A DNA stretch of 64,000 nucleotides from Bacillota bacterium (GCA_023435895.1 JAEZLH010000031.1:69045-133044); one strand, 5' to 3'. Shown: positions 53,474 to 62,597, counted from the first letter of the stretch. The notes: generated from the letters alone by a model not told the origin. Numbers and translations: made by a program.

Positions 53474-54221
53474 TTTTAATATGGATGCGCACATGCATTT
53501 TGACTTGTATAAGAATAGGACAGATGTTTTAGATTATATAGAGAAGAGTAAATCATATACAATCGCAGTTACAAATTTGCCGGAACTGTATGAGAAATAC
53601 TCAATGCAGTATAGTAAATATAAGTATGTTAAGATTGCACTTGGGTTTCATCCAGAGTTAGTATGTCAATATAAAAGTCAATTAAGCTTATTTGCCAAGC
53701 TAAGTCACGCTGTACGTTATATTGGTGAGATAGGATTAGATTATACTGATGTTTCAGATAATGATAAAAAAAATCAATTGGAGATCTTTAGAAAGATTAT
53801 AGAGATCTGTAATTCAGACAATAAAATATTGAGCGTGCATAGTAGAAAGGCATCCACTGATATAATCAATGAGTTAGAGAAATACAATGGAAAAGTAATA
53901 ATGCATTGGTTTACAGGGAAAAAATCAGATTTAGATAAAGCGATAAAGAAGGGATATTATTTTTCTATTAATAGTCAAATGATCAAGAGTAAGTCTGGTC
54001 AAGATATTATTAGTAGAATACCAATAGACAGGATATTGATTGAAAGTGATGCCCCGTTTACTAAAGGTATGGAAGATAAGTATAAACTGGATTTTATAGA
54101 TGAAATATATCAATATCTATTAGTTCTATATAATCAAGACATTGATAATGTTAAGAAGAGAATAAAGGCTAATTTTATATCTCTTACGACCAAGGATGAA
54201 TTGGAAAATAGTCATCAATAA
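53466..54221 (+). CDS. qatD: QatD, TatD-family metal-dependent nuclease
   Basis: 251 residues. TatD metal ligands are visible: His9 and His11 (DAHMHFD), Glu in YIGEIGLDY, His in LSVHSRKA and IMHWFTG, Asp in LIESDAPF. Likely DNase. ATG 53466 follows GGAGG and overlaps qatC by eight bases; fourth gene of the Qat set. Confidence 0.92.
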   Translation: MFDFNMDAHMHFDLYKNRTDVLDYIEKSKSYTIAVTNLPELYEKYSMQYSKYKYVKIALGFHPELVCQYKSQLSLFAKLSHAVRYIGEIGLDYTDVSDNDKKNQLEIFRKIIEICNSDNKILSVHSRKASTDIINELEKYNGKVIMHWFTGKKSDLDKAIKKGYYFSINSQMIKSKSGQDIISRIPIDRILIESDAPFTKGMEDKYKLDFIDEIYQYLLVLYNQDIDNVKKRIKANFISLTTKDELENSHQ

Positions 54222-54274
54222 AAGTATGATTAGCCGTATAGTAACTATACAGATGAAGGGGGGAGGTAATAAAA

Positions 54275-55435
54275 GTGATTTATATTTACATATTTATGGG
54301 GGCACTTATATTTGACATTATTTTATATCAAATAAAGTTTAAATTATACTTTTATTTGCAATACTGTTTTAGATATACGAGATTTGATATTATATCAATC
54401 ATAGAAAAAATAGCATATAGGATGGAAAGAATAAGTAGAAAAATCCCATTTTTATTAATTAAGCCCAATCGTTTTGGAATAGAATGTTTAGATGATGACT
54501 TTAAAAATTCTGTTTTGCCATTAGAGAAAGTTATAATTGTTATTGAATATACTTTTTCTCTTGTACGTCAGATTGTAGGAATAAGAATTGCTTATATAAT
54601 TTGTGGATTAGCGTATATATTGAAAAAATATGGGACAGAGATATACAATAAAGTTAATCAACTTTGTAAAGCCGTATTAGAAGTAGATTACATAATTGTA
54701 ATACAGAAAATTTATGAGTATATACAGAAGAATAGTAGTGGTATTTTAATATTAGTTATAATTATACTGATGTTGTATATTCATCATTATAAAGCTAAAA
54801 TCACAAAATATAATTTTGAAAATATATGGAAAGAAGAAATTGAACAGAATATTAAGACAATAGCGACCGCACAAAAAGCAATGGAACAAGACATGCAAGA
54901 ATTAGTAGGCGTGTTATGGAGTAATGTCAACGAATTACAAATATTGATTAATCGATTAGATAGAGTATATAAATATGATCATGAGTATTATATTAAGAAT
55001 AACGAGATATGTATTAATGAAAATTTTAAGGAGTATGAACATTTAGTTATAAATATTAAAGAACAAATTCGTGTGATAGAAGAAAATAATGGTCAAAGTA
55101 TATATAGAAAATATAATGAAAAAGTTTGGGATCAATTAATTAAATTGTATTTAACAGATTCTGATAATAAATATTATTTAATTAGAAATCTGGCTGATTG
55201 CGATAAAAAATCCATCGAAAGATCACTTGATAATTTGACTGCAGGATATACGGCCATAAGAAAAAGATTATTAGTAAAATGGGCTAATGGAGTGTTTTGT
55301 TATAATGGAATAGAAAGATATCTTAAGTATATTCAAAGAAGAAAAGCAAAATTTGAGCGCATAAACATGCGTTTGGTTAGAGCAAATAGGTATAGTTCAG
55401 TAGTTAATGAAGTAAAAGATTTACTAGACAAGTAA
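54275..55435 (+). CDS. unknown membrane/coiled-coil protein following Qat
   Basis: 386 residues starting with GTG 54275, supported by GGGGGGAGG eight bases upstream and only 53 bases after qatD, so probably the same transcript. Hydrophobic segments near 1-30, 85-120 and 155-172 (GILILVIIILMLYIHHYKAK), then a long charged helical region (~180-290, IKTIATAQKAMEQDMQELVG) and a basic C-terminus. No catalytic motif. Not part of the standard four-gene Qat set; could be an accessory or an independent membrane-acting defence gene. Confidence 0.7.
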   Translation: MIYIYIFMGALIFDIILYQIKFKLYFYLQYCFRYTRFDIISIIEKIAYRMERISRKIPFLLIKPNRFGIECLDDDFKNSVLPLEKVIIVIEYTFSLVRQIVGIRIAYIICGLAYILKKYGTEIYNKVNQLCKAVLEVDYIIVIQKIYEYIQKNSSGILILVIIILMLYIHHYKAKITKYNFENIWKEEIEQNIKTIATAQKAMEQDMQELVGVLWSNVNELQILINRLDRVYKYDHEYYIKNNEICINENFKEYEHLVINIKEQIRVIEENNGQSIYRKYNEKVWDQLIKLYLTDSDNKYYLIRNLADCDKKSIERSLDNLTAGYTAIRKRLLVKWANGVFCYNGIERYLKYIQRRKAKFERINMRLVRANRYSSVVNEVKDLLDK

Positions 55436-55564
55436 TGTGAGGAATAGGTTATTTACATGAGAATTACAGTAGCGCTTGTTTTTTGATAAAGGAGTTAATT
55501 TTATGGCAAAATAAGTTAACAAAAGTTGTTATGCCATTGGATGAAATAGACCTTTCTATGAAAA

Positions 55565-55801
55565 GTTGTCAAAACAGATGTAATTGATTACAGACTTCAA
55601 GTGGATTCCATTTGAAAACCTGAAACAATTGATTCTGGCATAGAAACAAGATACGCTTTTTACAATAAAACGGGGTCATATTCAAGTGAAGAAAGCGAGG
55701 GCATTACAAAGTTCTCAAACATTAACTTGTTTGAAAATTTTATTGCGTACAATTATAATGATATTTTCAAAAAAGCATATAAACAAAATATTTTACAGTA
55801 A
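55565..55801 (+). pseudogene. short decayed coding remnant
   Basis: VVKTDVIDYRLQVDSI, one stop, then KPETIDSGIETRYAFYNKTG and NINLFENFIAYNYNDIFKKA to a stop at 55799. Preceded by other short dead frames (an ATG with AAGGAG upstream at 55503 stops after three codons). Family not recognised. Confidence 0.4.
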
Positions 55802-55835
55802 TTATTATTCATTCAATTTTCTCTAGTTTAATACC

Positions 55836-56124
55836 ATGGAATTTTCAAATTTTAGCGGTGCAAAAGGCTTGGATTTGGATGAGATGGATGTGACAAGTGC
55901 GGAGACTAAATCTACTTATGCAGAGATTAAGAATTATGTACTGAAAGAGCATGGACTTAAGGTTTCTAATCTATATATTTCATAGGTAAAAAGGAAATGT
56001 GGAGTTGAAGTTGGGGAGCATTAATAATCTGGCGAAGTCAGAGGATGCAAAACAGCCATAGTGTCCGGAAGAGAAAGAGAAGGCGATTTTGGAGGAATTG
56101 GAGCACTTTGGTATGGTTAGCTAA
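55836..56124 (+). pseudogene. decayed RlmD-type C-terminal domain
   Basis: Reads MEFSNFSGAKGLDLDEMDVT then TYAEIKNYVLKEHGLKVSNL, a TAG in place of Gln, VKRKCGVEVGE, further stops, and CPEEKEKAILEELEHFGMVS. The pattern (TYAEIKxYVxxxxGLKVSxLYISQVKRKCG ... ) is one I recall as a C-terminal extension of Lachnospiraceae RlmD enzymes. At least two stops are CAG to TAG changes. The complete rlmD at 46578 lacks such a tail. Confidence 0.6.
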
Positions 56125-56366
56125 GGCTGGAGTACAATTTATATTATTACGATTCAACTCTCGATGCAGTTGTTATGAAGGATAAAGAAGGAAATGAACT
56201 TGTAATTGATTGTACCATGGTAAATTCATATGTAGTATTTGATAAACATGAAGATGAAGGCTATCTATTGAGACTGGCAAGTGAAGAGCCTGCAAACTAT
56301 GTCTCATATGCGTTGAAGCCTGGTGGATTGCAGGAATATGTAGAAGCGATGAATGTGTTTAATTAA
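56121..56366 (+). pseudogene. N-terminally truncated gene fragment
   Basis: Open frame begins directly after a stop at 56118 and reads LRLEYNLYYYDSTLDAVVMK then ELVIDCTMVNSYVVFDKHED to a stop before a strong terminator. The first ATG (56175) has no ribosome site. The C-terminal domain looks intact but unrecognised; the 5' part is lost. Confidence 0.5.
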
Positions 56367-56407
56367 TAAATGGGGAGTTGGCGTAGAGCTAACTCCCCAT
56401 TTATTAA
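56363..56407. terminator. strong 17-bp perfect hairpin terminator
   Basis: TTAATAAATGGGGAGTT (56363-56379) and its exact complement (56391-56407) around an 11-base loop; works in both directions through its A/T flanks. Confidence 0.88.
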
Positions 56408-56508
56408 ATATGGATGAATAATATGATATATTATGGTAAAATATTAGTTGCGTTTATAGAAAAATTCAGATGGGATGAAAATAGCAGAATTACTGGAAGA
56501 AATGTACG

Positions 56509-56625
56509 ATGGAATTGTGGGATACATATAAATCGGATGGAACATTTACGGGAAGTACATTAGTAAGAGGGGAAAAGATACCAGAAGAACGAAAATTATA
56601 TCACATAGGTCTTTTCAGACAGTGA
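56509..56625 (+). pseudogene. NUDIX hydrolase N-terminal fragment
   Basis: 38 codons: MELWDTYKSDGTFTGSTLVR GEKIPEERKLYHIG (split here for length), the recognisable start of IPP-isomerase-like NUDIX proteins, then a stop. The catalytic NUDIX box is absent. Confidence 0.6.
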
Positions 56626-56671
56626 TATGAGTAAGAATTTAGCTATTAATAATAAAAATTATGAATAATAC

Positions 56672-56702
56672 TTGACTGTAAAGTGTCTTTATACATTAAT
56701 AT
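56672..56702 (+). promoter_or_regulatory. MerR-type promoter with 19-bp spacer
   Basis: TTGACT (56672-56677) and TAATAT (56697-56702) are 19 bp apart, and the spacer carries a centred dyad TAAAG-TGT-CTTTA (56679-56691). This over-long spacer with a dyad is the signature of MerR-regulated promoters. Confidence 0.8.
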
Positions 56703-56748
56703 ACTTACTCACTGAAGTAGAATTTGCAGCGAGGAAGGAGAAAGTGAT

Positions 56749-58146
56749 ATGAAAGTAAAGGAAGTTGAAGAACTTCTTCAAATTACAAGAGCTAATATCC
56801 GTTTTTATGAGAAAGAGGGATTGCTAAGACCCGACCGTATTGAAAATGGATATCGTACTTATAGCAATGAGGATGTCGAGCAGTTGAAGAAGATTGTATT
56901 GTTTCGTAAGTTGGGAATTTCTATTCCGGATATAAAGAAAATATTTAATGAGGAAGAAACAATCTCAGTAATAATTAGTCAAAATATTCTTACCTTAAAT
57001 CGTAAGTTAGATGAGATAAAAGGAGCTATAGATGTCTGCAAGCGGATTGAAAAGGATGCGGATATTGATTCGGCCTTTGATCTTGATAAATATTGGAACT
57101 TAGTAGATCAAGAGGAACTTGCTGGAAATACTTTTTATGACAATCTGAAAGATTATATTGAGTTTGAGAGCAATACATTTAAGATATTTGGAGCAGAGTT
57201 TTCTTCTATGATTTGGATGGAAGTGTAAAAAAACGGGGATGGATGATTGCACTTTTGATTATTTTGGGGATTTGTGTGATTCGTGGACTTGCTTTTCAGT
57301 TTGTCTGGAAGACTGGAAGCTTTTGGTACGGATTTTCATACCCGTTTGTCCTGTTTAGTGTGATTAGCTGTATTACTTTACCAATGTATATTCTTAACCA
57401 AAAATATATTGCCAAAGATGTATTAGTGGAGCCCCCAAATGTTAAAAAAAAAAATACCACTGTCTGGATTATGGAAAGTACTAGGAGCTATTCTGTACTT
57501 TATTATGTTGTTAATTGGTATTCCGATATTTTGGGAGAAGATTATTTATAATAATATAATGGGAAGAGAAACAAATTATATCATTACAGGATCACCTTTC
57601 ATTTTGTACATCGTTGTCGCCTTATATTTGTTTTGCTTGCCTATTTGGTTATATTCTAGTCATGGTTTGTTTGGAAATGCTTTCACAAAAGAAAAAGGGT
57701 TTAAGTCACATCTCCCAGAATGTATAAAAAATAAAGTTCTAGCGGTTTCGATATGCATTTTTATAATTACGGTAATTATTTATGGTACCTGGTATGATTG
57801 TATAACAGAAGAAGGAATAACAAAAAGGCATTTCTTTTGGACAAAAAGTTATTTGTGGGAGGATGTCAACTATTATGTATTATCAGCGAAGTATGATGGG
57901 ACTCTGCAATATACAATTATAATGAAAGACGGAACGCCTATTTCATTAATGGGAGATAGTAGTACTTCAAATCTGGATGAGAATGAGTATCCAGAAGGTG
58001 AAGATGATTTTATACTACTGTTGACAAAGCAATTAGTGAAGCAGGGCATTCCTATAAAAGTGAATAACTGGAGAAAACTTCATAATAAATTAAGCTATGA
58101 TTATTGGGATAAATATGCAGAAAAGATTCGAGCTATTGAAGAATAA
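56749..58146 (+). pseudogene. MerR regulator fused to a membrane domain, split by two frameshifts
   Basis: Three consecutive frames give one protein of about 460 residues. 56749-57221: MerR helix-turn-helix (VKEVEELLQITRANIRFYEK, then RPDRIENGYRTYSNEDVEQL). 57225-57440: helices GWMIALLIILGICVIRGLAF. 57441-58146: KKKIPLSGLWKVLGAILYFI and a soluble tail. The breaks lie at A-runs of seven (57223-57229) and eleven (57444-57454). Either a pseudogene, sequencing error, or expression by slippage on poly-A. Its MerR-type promoter is intact. Confidence 0.75.
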
Positions 58147-58258
58147 TAGAAAATATGTAAGATAACTTATGTATGGAAACCTAGAATGAAACAATAAGAT
58201 ATAGCCAAGGGCATCAGTGAAGTTTTAAAACTGTAGCATTGACGCCACCGCCAATTCC

Positions 58259-58594
58259 CGGATAAATCAAAATAGAAAAGAATACAATGAACCACTTCTT
58301 GATTTTCCTAATAATGTCTAGGTGGGATACCGCTTTGATGGAACAAATGCTTTTACAAGGCTTTATTTACAAGATGCTAAAATGGCGATAAATTCTACTA
58401 ATGACGGTATTGATAATTTGATGGATACGCTTGTGATTGATGGTATAGAGTTATACATACTGGATTTAGAAGAAAAGGTACATAGAAATCAGAATATTGT
58501 CTTATATAAATTAACTAAGAATGAAAAATTCAATGAGTATAAGTACAAGGCAGAACATAAGTTTTTAGATGAACTTATAAGTCATCAAATTTAA
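58259..58594 (+). pseudogene. fragment of an unknown protein with one nonsense codon
   Basis: NRKEYNEPLLDFPNNV, TAG, then VGYRFDGTNAFTRLYLQDAK continuing to DELISHQI. Upstream sequence is not coding-like. The GTG after the stop (58322) has no good ribosome site. Family not recognised. Confidence 0.45.
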
Positions 58595-58605
58595 ATGTTA
58601 TACAT

Positions 58606-58644
58606 AAAGAAAGTATTGGTTTTTTATCAGTACTTTCTTTTTTT
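58606..58644 (+). terminator. terminator
   Basis: AAAGAAAGTA / TACTTTCTTT stem, 15-base loop, TTTTTTT tail. Confidence 0.8.
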
Positions 58645-58657
58645 ATGGAGGTGAAAA

Positions 58658-59004
58658 ATGGGTAGCAGAAAAGGAATACCAAATAAAAAACAAGATATAA
58701 TTCGGACATATTACCAAAGACTTTCGGACATTAAAGAATGGATAATTCAGGGTGACTCGTGGGGAGCCAAGTGTTACATGAATATGAAACAGCAAAAATG
58801 GGATGGGAGTTCTGAAAGCAAGGTTTCTCTGGATTGAAAGTCTCCACTCGTGAGCTGGTGCAAATCGAGAAGACTAATCTATGGCTTTATCGCAAGGTGG
58901 TATTCGAAGGAGATGTGGAAAGTCGAGGACCCATAGACGGTTTAGCAGATCGAAATGAAAGTGAAGCACAAGTAGCGGCAGAGCAAGTTGATGACCGCGC
59001 ATAA
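58658..59004 (+). pseudogene. probable broken gene with good ribosome site
   Basis: GGAGG six bases before ATG 58658 starts MGSRKGIPNKKQDIIRTYYQ and runs 59 codons to a TGA at 58835. An overlapping frame then continues LKVSTRELVQIEKTNLWLYR and ESRGPIDGLADRNESEAQVA to a stop at 59002. Both look protein-like, so one frameshift in a single gene is likely. I also considered a structured RNA. Family not recognised. 59005-59263 holds nothing I can support. Confidence 0.4.
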
Positions 59005-59263
59005 AGTCGGGAAATCGATATCATTTATCCGTAAGAGCCAGTCGTAGGCATCCGAAAGAGCTATATTTTCGTTGAATATGAGTGAATTGTCGAGTATAAT
59101 AATAAAAAAAGATATCGGCGTTCATCATCGTAATAATCTTAACGTAATACTGAATATAGAAAATAGAATTTCAATTTTTGCTCCCCATAAATATAAACGT
59201 AGAAACAGTATGGTTGAATAGGAATCAAATAGCAACTGTTAAAATGAATAAGGAGTTGACAAT

Positions 59264-60034
59264 ATGTCTAAAATGCCGATGATGTTTGTAGGTCATGGTT
59301 CGCCTATGAACGCAATAGAAGATAACCGCTATACGAAGAGCTGGAGGGAAATGGCGAAGAAAATACCTAAGCCTGAGTCAATAGTATCAATCTCAGCTCA
59401 TTGGTATACGAAAGGCACAAAGATTATGAATGAGGAAAATCCAAAAACTATTTATGATATGTATGGATTTCCTAAAGAGTTATATGAGATTCTATATAAT
59501 GCTCCCGGCAATCCGACACTTGCGGGAAATGCAAAAAATTTAATCAGCAAGCAAAGTGTATTCGATAATTCCTGGGGCATTGACCATGGTACCTGGTCTG
59601 TTTTGGTTCATATGTACCCCAAAAGAGACATCCCCGTTTTTCAGATTAGTATAGATGCCTCCGCGCCACCGGAGGTTCATTATCAGATAGGTAAGGAGCT
59701 AAAATCCTTAAGGAATCAAGGCGTTCTTTTGTTCGGCACCGGAAATATTGTTCACAACCTGCGAATACTTGATTGGGGAATGAAAGACAAAGGTTTCGAT
59801 TGGGCTTATAAGTTTGATGATTATATTAAAGAAAATATTGAAAATAGAAATCATGAGAATGTCATTAATTATCAGGGTTTGGGAGAAACATCAAAATTAG
59901 CGGTACCTATGCCGGATCATTTTAACCCAATTTTATACATACTGGGTGCCTCCGATCAGGAGGATGAGATATCGACATATAATAACAGCTGCATGATGGG
60001 TTCCTTGTCTATGACAAGCTATTTATTTACATAG
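59264..60034 (+). CDS. DODA-type extradiol ring-cleavage dioxygenase (YgiD family)
   Basis: 256 residues. Metal-ligand and active histidines: MFVGHGSPMNA, SISAHWYTKG, HGTWSVLVHMYP and PMPDHFNPILYILGAS. Homologous to 4,5-DOPA dioxygenase extradiol YgiD. Ring cleavage needs O2, so in an anaerobe the role may be detoxification or a different reaction. AAGGAG upstream of ATG 59264. Lies beside a dead MarR gene. Confidence 0.87.
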   Translation: MSKMPMMFVGHGSPMNAIEDNRYTKSWREMAKKIPKPESIVSISAHWYTKGTKIMNEENPKTIYDMYGFPKELYEILYNAPGNPTLAGNAKNLISKQSVFDNSWGIDHGTWSVLVHMYPKRDIPVFQISIDASAPPEVHYQIGKELKSLRNQGVLLFGTGNIVHNLRILDWGMKDKGFDWAYKFDDYIKENIENRNHENVINYQGLGETSKLAVPMPDHFNPILYILGASDQEDEISTYNNSCMMGSLSMTSYLFT

Positions 60035-60055
60035 ATGGCAACACATATAGGTATG

Positions 60056-60398
60056 TTACCTATAAATGGTCAAAAAATATCTCATCTTAGCCAGTGTTAG
60101 ATTTGAATGTTGCAACATGGAATATAAGGTAATTAATGATGGTTTGATGCACTTTTTCTCCGCTTCCTCAAAGGTTTTCTTTACATGTCCTGCCTTTTCC
60201 AGTCCCAGTTCAGTAAGGGAGACTAGACTGCTTCTCCGATTATCCGAATTTACTTTCCTATCATCAATCCCTCTTTTTCCAGTGTGATAAGCATACTACT
60301 GACGGATGCTGTTTCAATCAAGCAATTAATTGCAATATCATTTTGTGCACATCCTTCATGTTCTGAAATATATTCTAAGACTTTCGGCTGCTCTGGTT
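60056..60398 (-). pseudogene. MarR-family regulator remnant
   Basis: Minus strand: QPKVLEYISEHEGCAQNDIA then LIETASVSSMLITLEKEGLM, a frameshift near 60265, and DRKVNSDNRRSSLVSLTELG then KAGHVKKTFEEAEKKC to a stop at 60056. This is the MarR winged helix (recognition helix SVSSMLITLEKEGL; wing D-x-R-x-x-x-L-T). The N-terminal third is missing. Confidence 0.7.
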
Positions 60399-60469
60399 AT
60401 AAATTAGAGGGCAATAAATGTCCGTATACCAGTTTACTGAAAATTGTGTGGTTTCCTGGTATAGTCACG

Positions 60470-61102
60470 TTAGAGACAAAAATATTTATAGATAACATCA
60501 ATTGTCGAATTAATTAGTCTTTCCTTATCAATTTCGTTTTTTTCAAACACAATCCTATCGACGGTTGCGGATATTAAATCAAAGGTTACAATTGCGGTTG
60601 CTTCGAGATCACTCGATTTAACATCATCTTTCAATCGCATGAAATGACCGATTGTTGTCTGCAAGGTTTTTCTTCTTTGCTCATCCAGAATTTCAGCCAC
60701 TTTGGGATTATAATAAGAGAGTACATTCAATTCTCTGTTTAATTCTTTTGATTCCTCATGTACTTTAATAAGATTTTCAATGAGAAGACGAAGCCAGGAC
60801 TTACTGTCTGTTTCTAAAAGGTTAAGGTCGTTTAGGACATGGTTTTTCGCCATATCAAATTTCTCATGATACTTCTCCAGTATTTCCAGAAAAATTGTAT
60901 CCTTGTCCTTAAAATAAGAGTAGAGGCTGCCTATTGATACGCCTGCTCTCTGAGCAATTTCGTTGGTAGTAGTGTTATAGTATCCTTTTTCACAAAACAA
61001 CTGAAGAGCGGAATTAAGAATTTTCTCTTTCATGACAATGCTTCGGGATTGTTTTGGTATACGGATTGACTTATTTGGTTTTGCCGGGTTTTCGGACTTC
61101 AT
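60470..61102 (-). CDS. TetR/AcrR-family regulator with mapped operators
   Basis: 210 residues. HTH region ILNSALQLFCEKGYYNTTTN and EIAQRAGVSIGSLYSYFKDK (residues ~28-75), then the ligand domain. Divergent from a dead MFS drug-exporter gene, with two 18-bp dyads between, so it was the repressor of that exporter and of itself. GGGAG ten bases before ATG 61102. Confidence 0.88.
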   Translation of the reverse strand: MKSENPAKPNKSIRIPKQSRSIVMKEKILNSALQLFCEKGYYNTTTNEIAQRAGVSIGSLYSYFKDKDTIFLEILEKYHEKFDMAKNHVLNDLNLLETDSKSWLRLLIENLIKVHEESKELNRELNVLSYYNPKVAEILDEQRRKTLQTTIGHFMRLKDDVKSSDLEATAIVTFDLISATVDRIVFEKNEIDKERLINSTIDVIYKYFCL

Positions 61103-61146
61103 ATTTATCAGCTCCCTGTTGAATTTATTTTAAGAGGAAGGGATTC

Positions 61147-61194
61147 GTTTGTCAATACAAATATAAGTATTTACTCATATTTGTATTGACAAAC
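61147..61194. promoter_or_regulatory. 18-bp perfect inverted repeat containing TetR operator O1
   Basis: Arms GTTTGTCAATACAAATAT (61147-61164) and its exact complement (61177-61194) around 12 bases. Within it lies TATAAGTATTTACTCATA (61162-61179), which matches operator O2 at 14 of 18 positions. The arms carry a TTGTCA/TTGACA -35 for each direction. Confidence 0.75.
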
Positions 61195-61214
61195 AACTAA
61201 ACAGGAATTAATAT
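61186..61214 (+). promoter_or_regulatory. promoter of the (dead) exporter gene
   Basis: TTGACA (61186-61191), 17 bp, TAATAT (61209-61214); the operator at 61220 follows directly. Confidence 0.78.
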
Positions 61215-61219
61215 ATTAA

Positions 61220-61237
61220 TATGAGTAATTGCTCATA
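61220..61237. promoter_or_regulatory. TetR operator O2
   Basis: TATGAGTAATTGCTCATA, an almost perfect dyad just after the -10 box; flanking TTAA bases extend the symmetry. Confidence 0.78.
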
Positions 61238-61250
61238 TTAATTAATGGAA

Positions 61251-61460
61251 TGAGGTTCAATCTAAAGACAGAAGAAAATGCTTGCAGTTCTTGCTATTGG
61301 AACAATCATGTCGTCACTTGTATCCAGTGTCGTGAACCTGGCAATACCAATGATAAAAATAATTCTAATATTATATTGTCAGCAATTGAATGGGTCATAA
61401 CATATTTCAGACTCCTCACAACATCGCTATTATGGGCAAGGTACCTTGGAAATACATAGG
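61251..61460 (+). pseudogene. MFS drug-exporter N-terminal remnant
   Basis: MLAVLAIGTIMSSLVSSVVN then LAIPMIK in one frame, continuing in another as NNSNIILSAIEWVITYFRLL and ARYLGNT. This is the first two helices of a DHA2-type exporter (VNLAxPxI ... WVxTxYxL ... GRLGN) with a frameshift near 61350; the rest of the gene is deleted. Still under an intact TetR-controlled promoter. Confidence 0.65.
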
Positions 61461-61513
61461 TGTTTTAATGTAAAGGAAAAGTTAAAGAGAAAAGAGAAAG
61501 CGGGTGAAGTAAT

Positions 61514-61975
61514 ATGATTTTTATAATAACTTGGGCTATGGGTCTTGCGGTTGGCTTTATTACAGCAATAATTAATCCAGATATACGTACTTTTGGAGAG
61601 TTATGTACCAACCTGTTATTTTATCAACTAACTGTTTCAGTTTCACTTTCAGGAGTGATAGGGTTTCTTGGACATGTTTTCAGATCTGACATGGTTGCAG
61701 AGCAAATTGGGTGGAGTAAAGGAAGCCCTTTCCAGAAAGAACTTGGCTATGCGGAACTTGGCTTCGCTATAGCCGGAATTATGTGCATTTGGCATGGCAA
61801 GGAATTCTGGCTTGCTACAATAGTTCTTGTAACACCGTTATTCATTCTGGCGGGTATTAATCATTTGCAGGAAATAATTGTAAGTAAAAACTACCATCAT
61901 CATAATGTTGTAACTTCAATTCCTGATTTATTAATGCCGCTGTCATGGATATTCTTATGGATTTGCTCAAAATAA
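61514..61975 (+). CDS. four-helix membrane protein (DUF6790-like)
   Basis: 153 residues, four hydrophobic segments (about 1-20, 33-53, 75-92, 98-116) plus a C-terminal one, with VSVSLSGVIGFLGHVFRSDM and GYAELGFAIAGIMCIW. I recall a similar family of unknown function (DUF6790); that identification is tentative. Ribosome site GGGTGAAG upstream of ATG 61514. Confidence 0.65.
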   Translation: MIFIITWAMGLAVGFITAIINPDIRTFGELCTNLLFYQLTVSVSLSGVIGFLGHVFRSDMVAEQIGWSKGSPFQKELGYAELGFAIAGIMCIWHGKEFWLATIVLVTPLFILAGINHLQEIIVSKNYHHHNVVTSIPDLLMPLSWIFLWICSK

Positions 61976-61990
61976 ATGTTGAGTAAGTAA

Positions 61991-62541
61991 GTGTATAGTA
62001 TGAGAAAACAGTATGGTGAAAATGCAGACAAACTGATGGAACTTTTCCGTAAGACCTATCCCACTCATGATATTTTAGATCTTGCTTTTGTAGATAATAT
62101 ATTCCGTGCACCAGCAGTTGCATCAGCTAAGAAAAAAGCAAGTTACGGAAGCAACAATACCTATGTTTTCTTAAGGCTTACAACAATGCGGAAGATGAAG
62201 GAAGCCCTATGTGGCATGGTGGAGAAGTATGCTATGCATTCAAGAGCACAGACCGTGTCTATGTTGCAAATGAAGCGATAGATGGACCTAAGAAAATCGA
62301 GATCTTCAGTTCTATTGTGATCAATATGTGCAAGAATGGAACACCTGCAAATGAGCATCTGCCGGAATGGAAACCATTCACAGAAGAGAACCCAGTGACG
62401 ATGGTCATCGATAAGGTATCCGAAGCTAAATGCGATTCTGATACAGAATTGCTGGCATTAATTATGGAATCTACGGAGCCATTCCGTCTTAGACCAATGT
62501 ATGCCGATGACACAGAAAAGCCACAGTTAGGAATAGAATAG
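61991..62541 (+). pseudogene. carboxylesterase type B, C-terminal remnant
   Basis: First frame: FRKTYPTHDILDLAFVDNIF and APAVASAKKKASYGSNNTYV. After a frameshift near 62172 a second frame continues KAYNNAEDEGSPMWHGGEVC, YAFKSTDRVYVANEAIDGPK, SSIVINMCKNGTPANEHLPE and EENPVTMVID. This is the last third of a pnbA-like esterase; the nucleophile-bearing N-terminal part is missing. Confidence 0.65.
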
Positions 62542-62597
62542 TACCATATGGGATACACCTTAAATACTACTCTGAAATTCACCATTTTCAAAAATCA

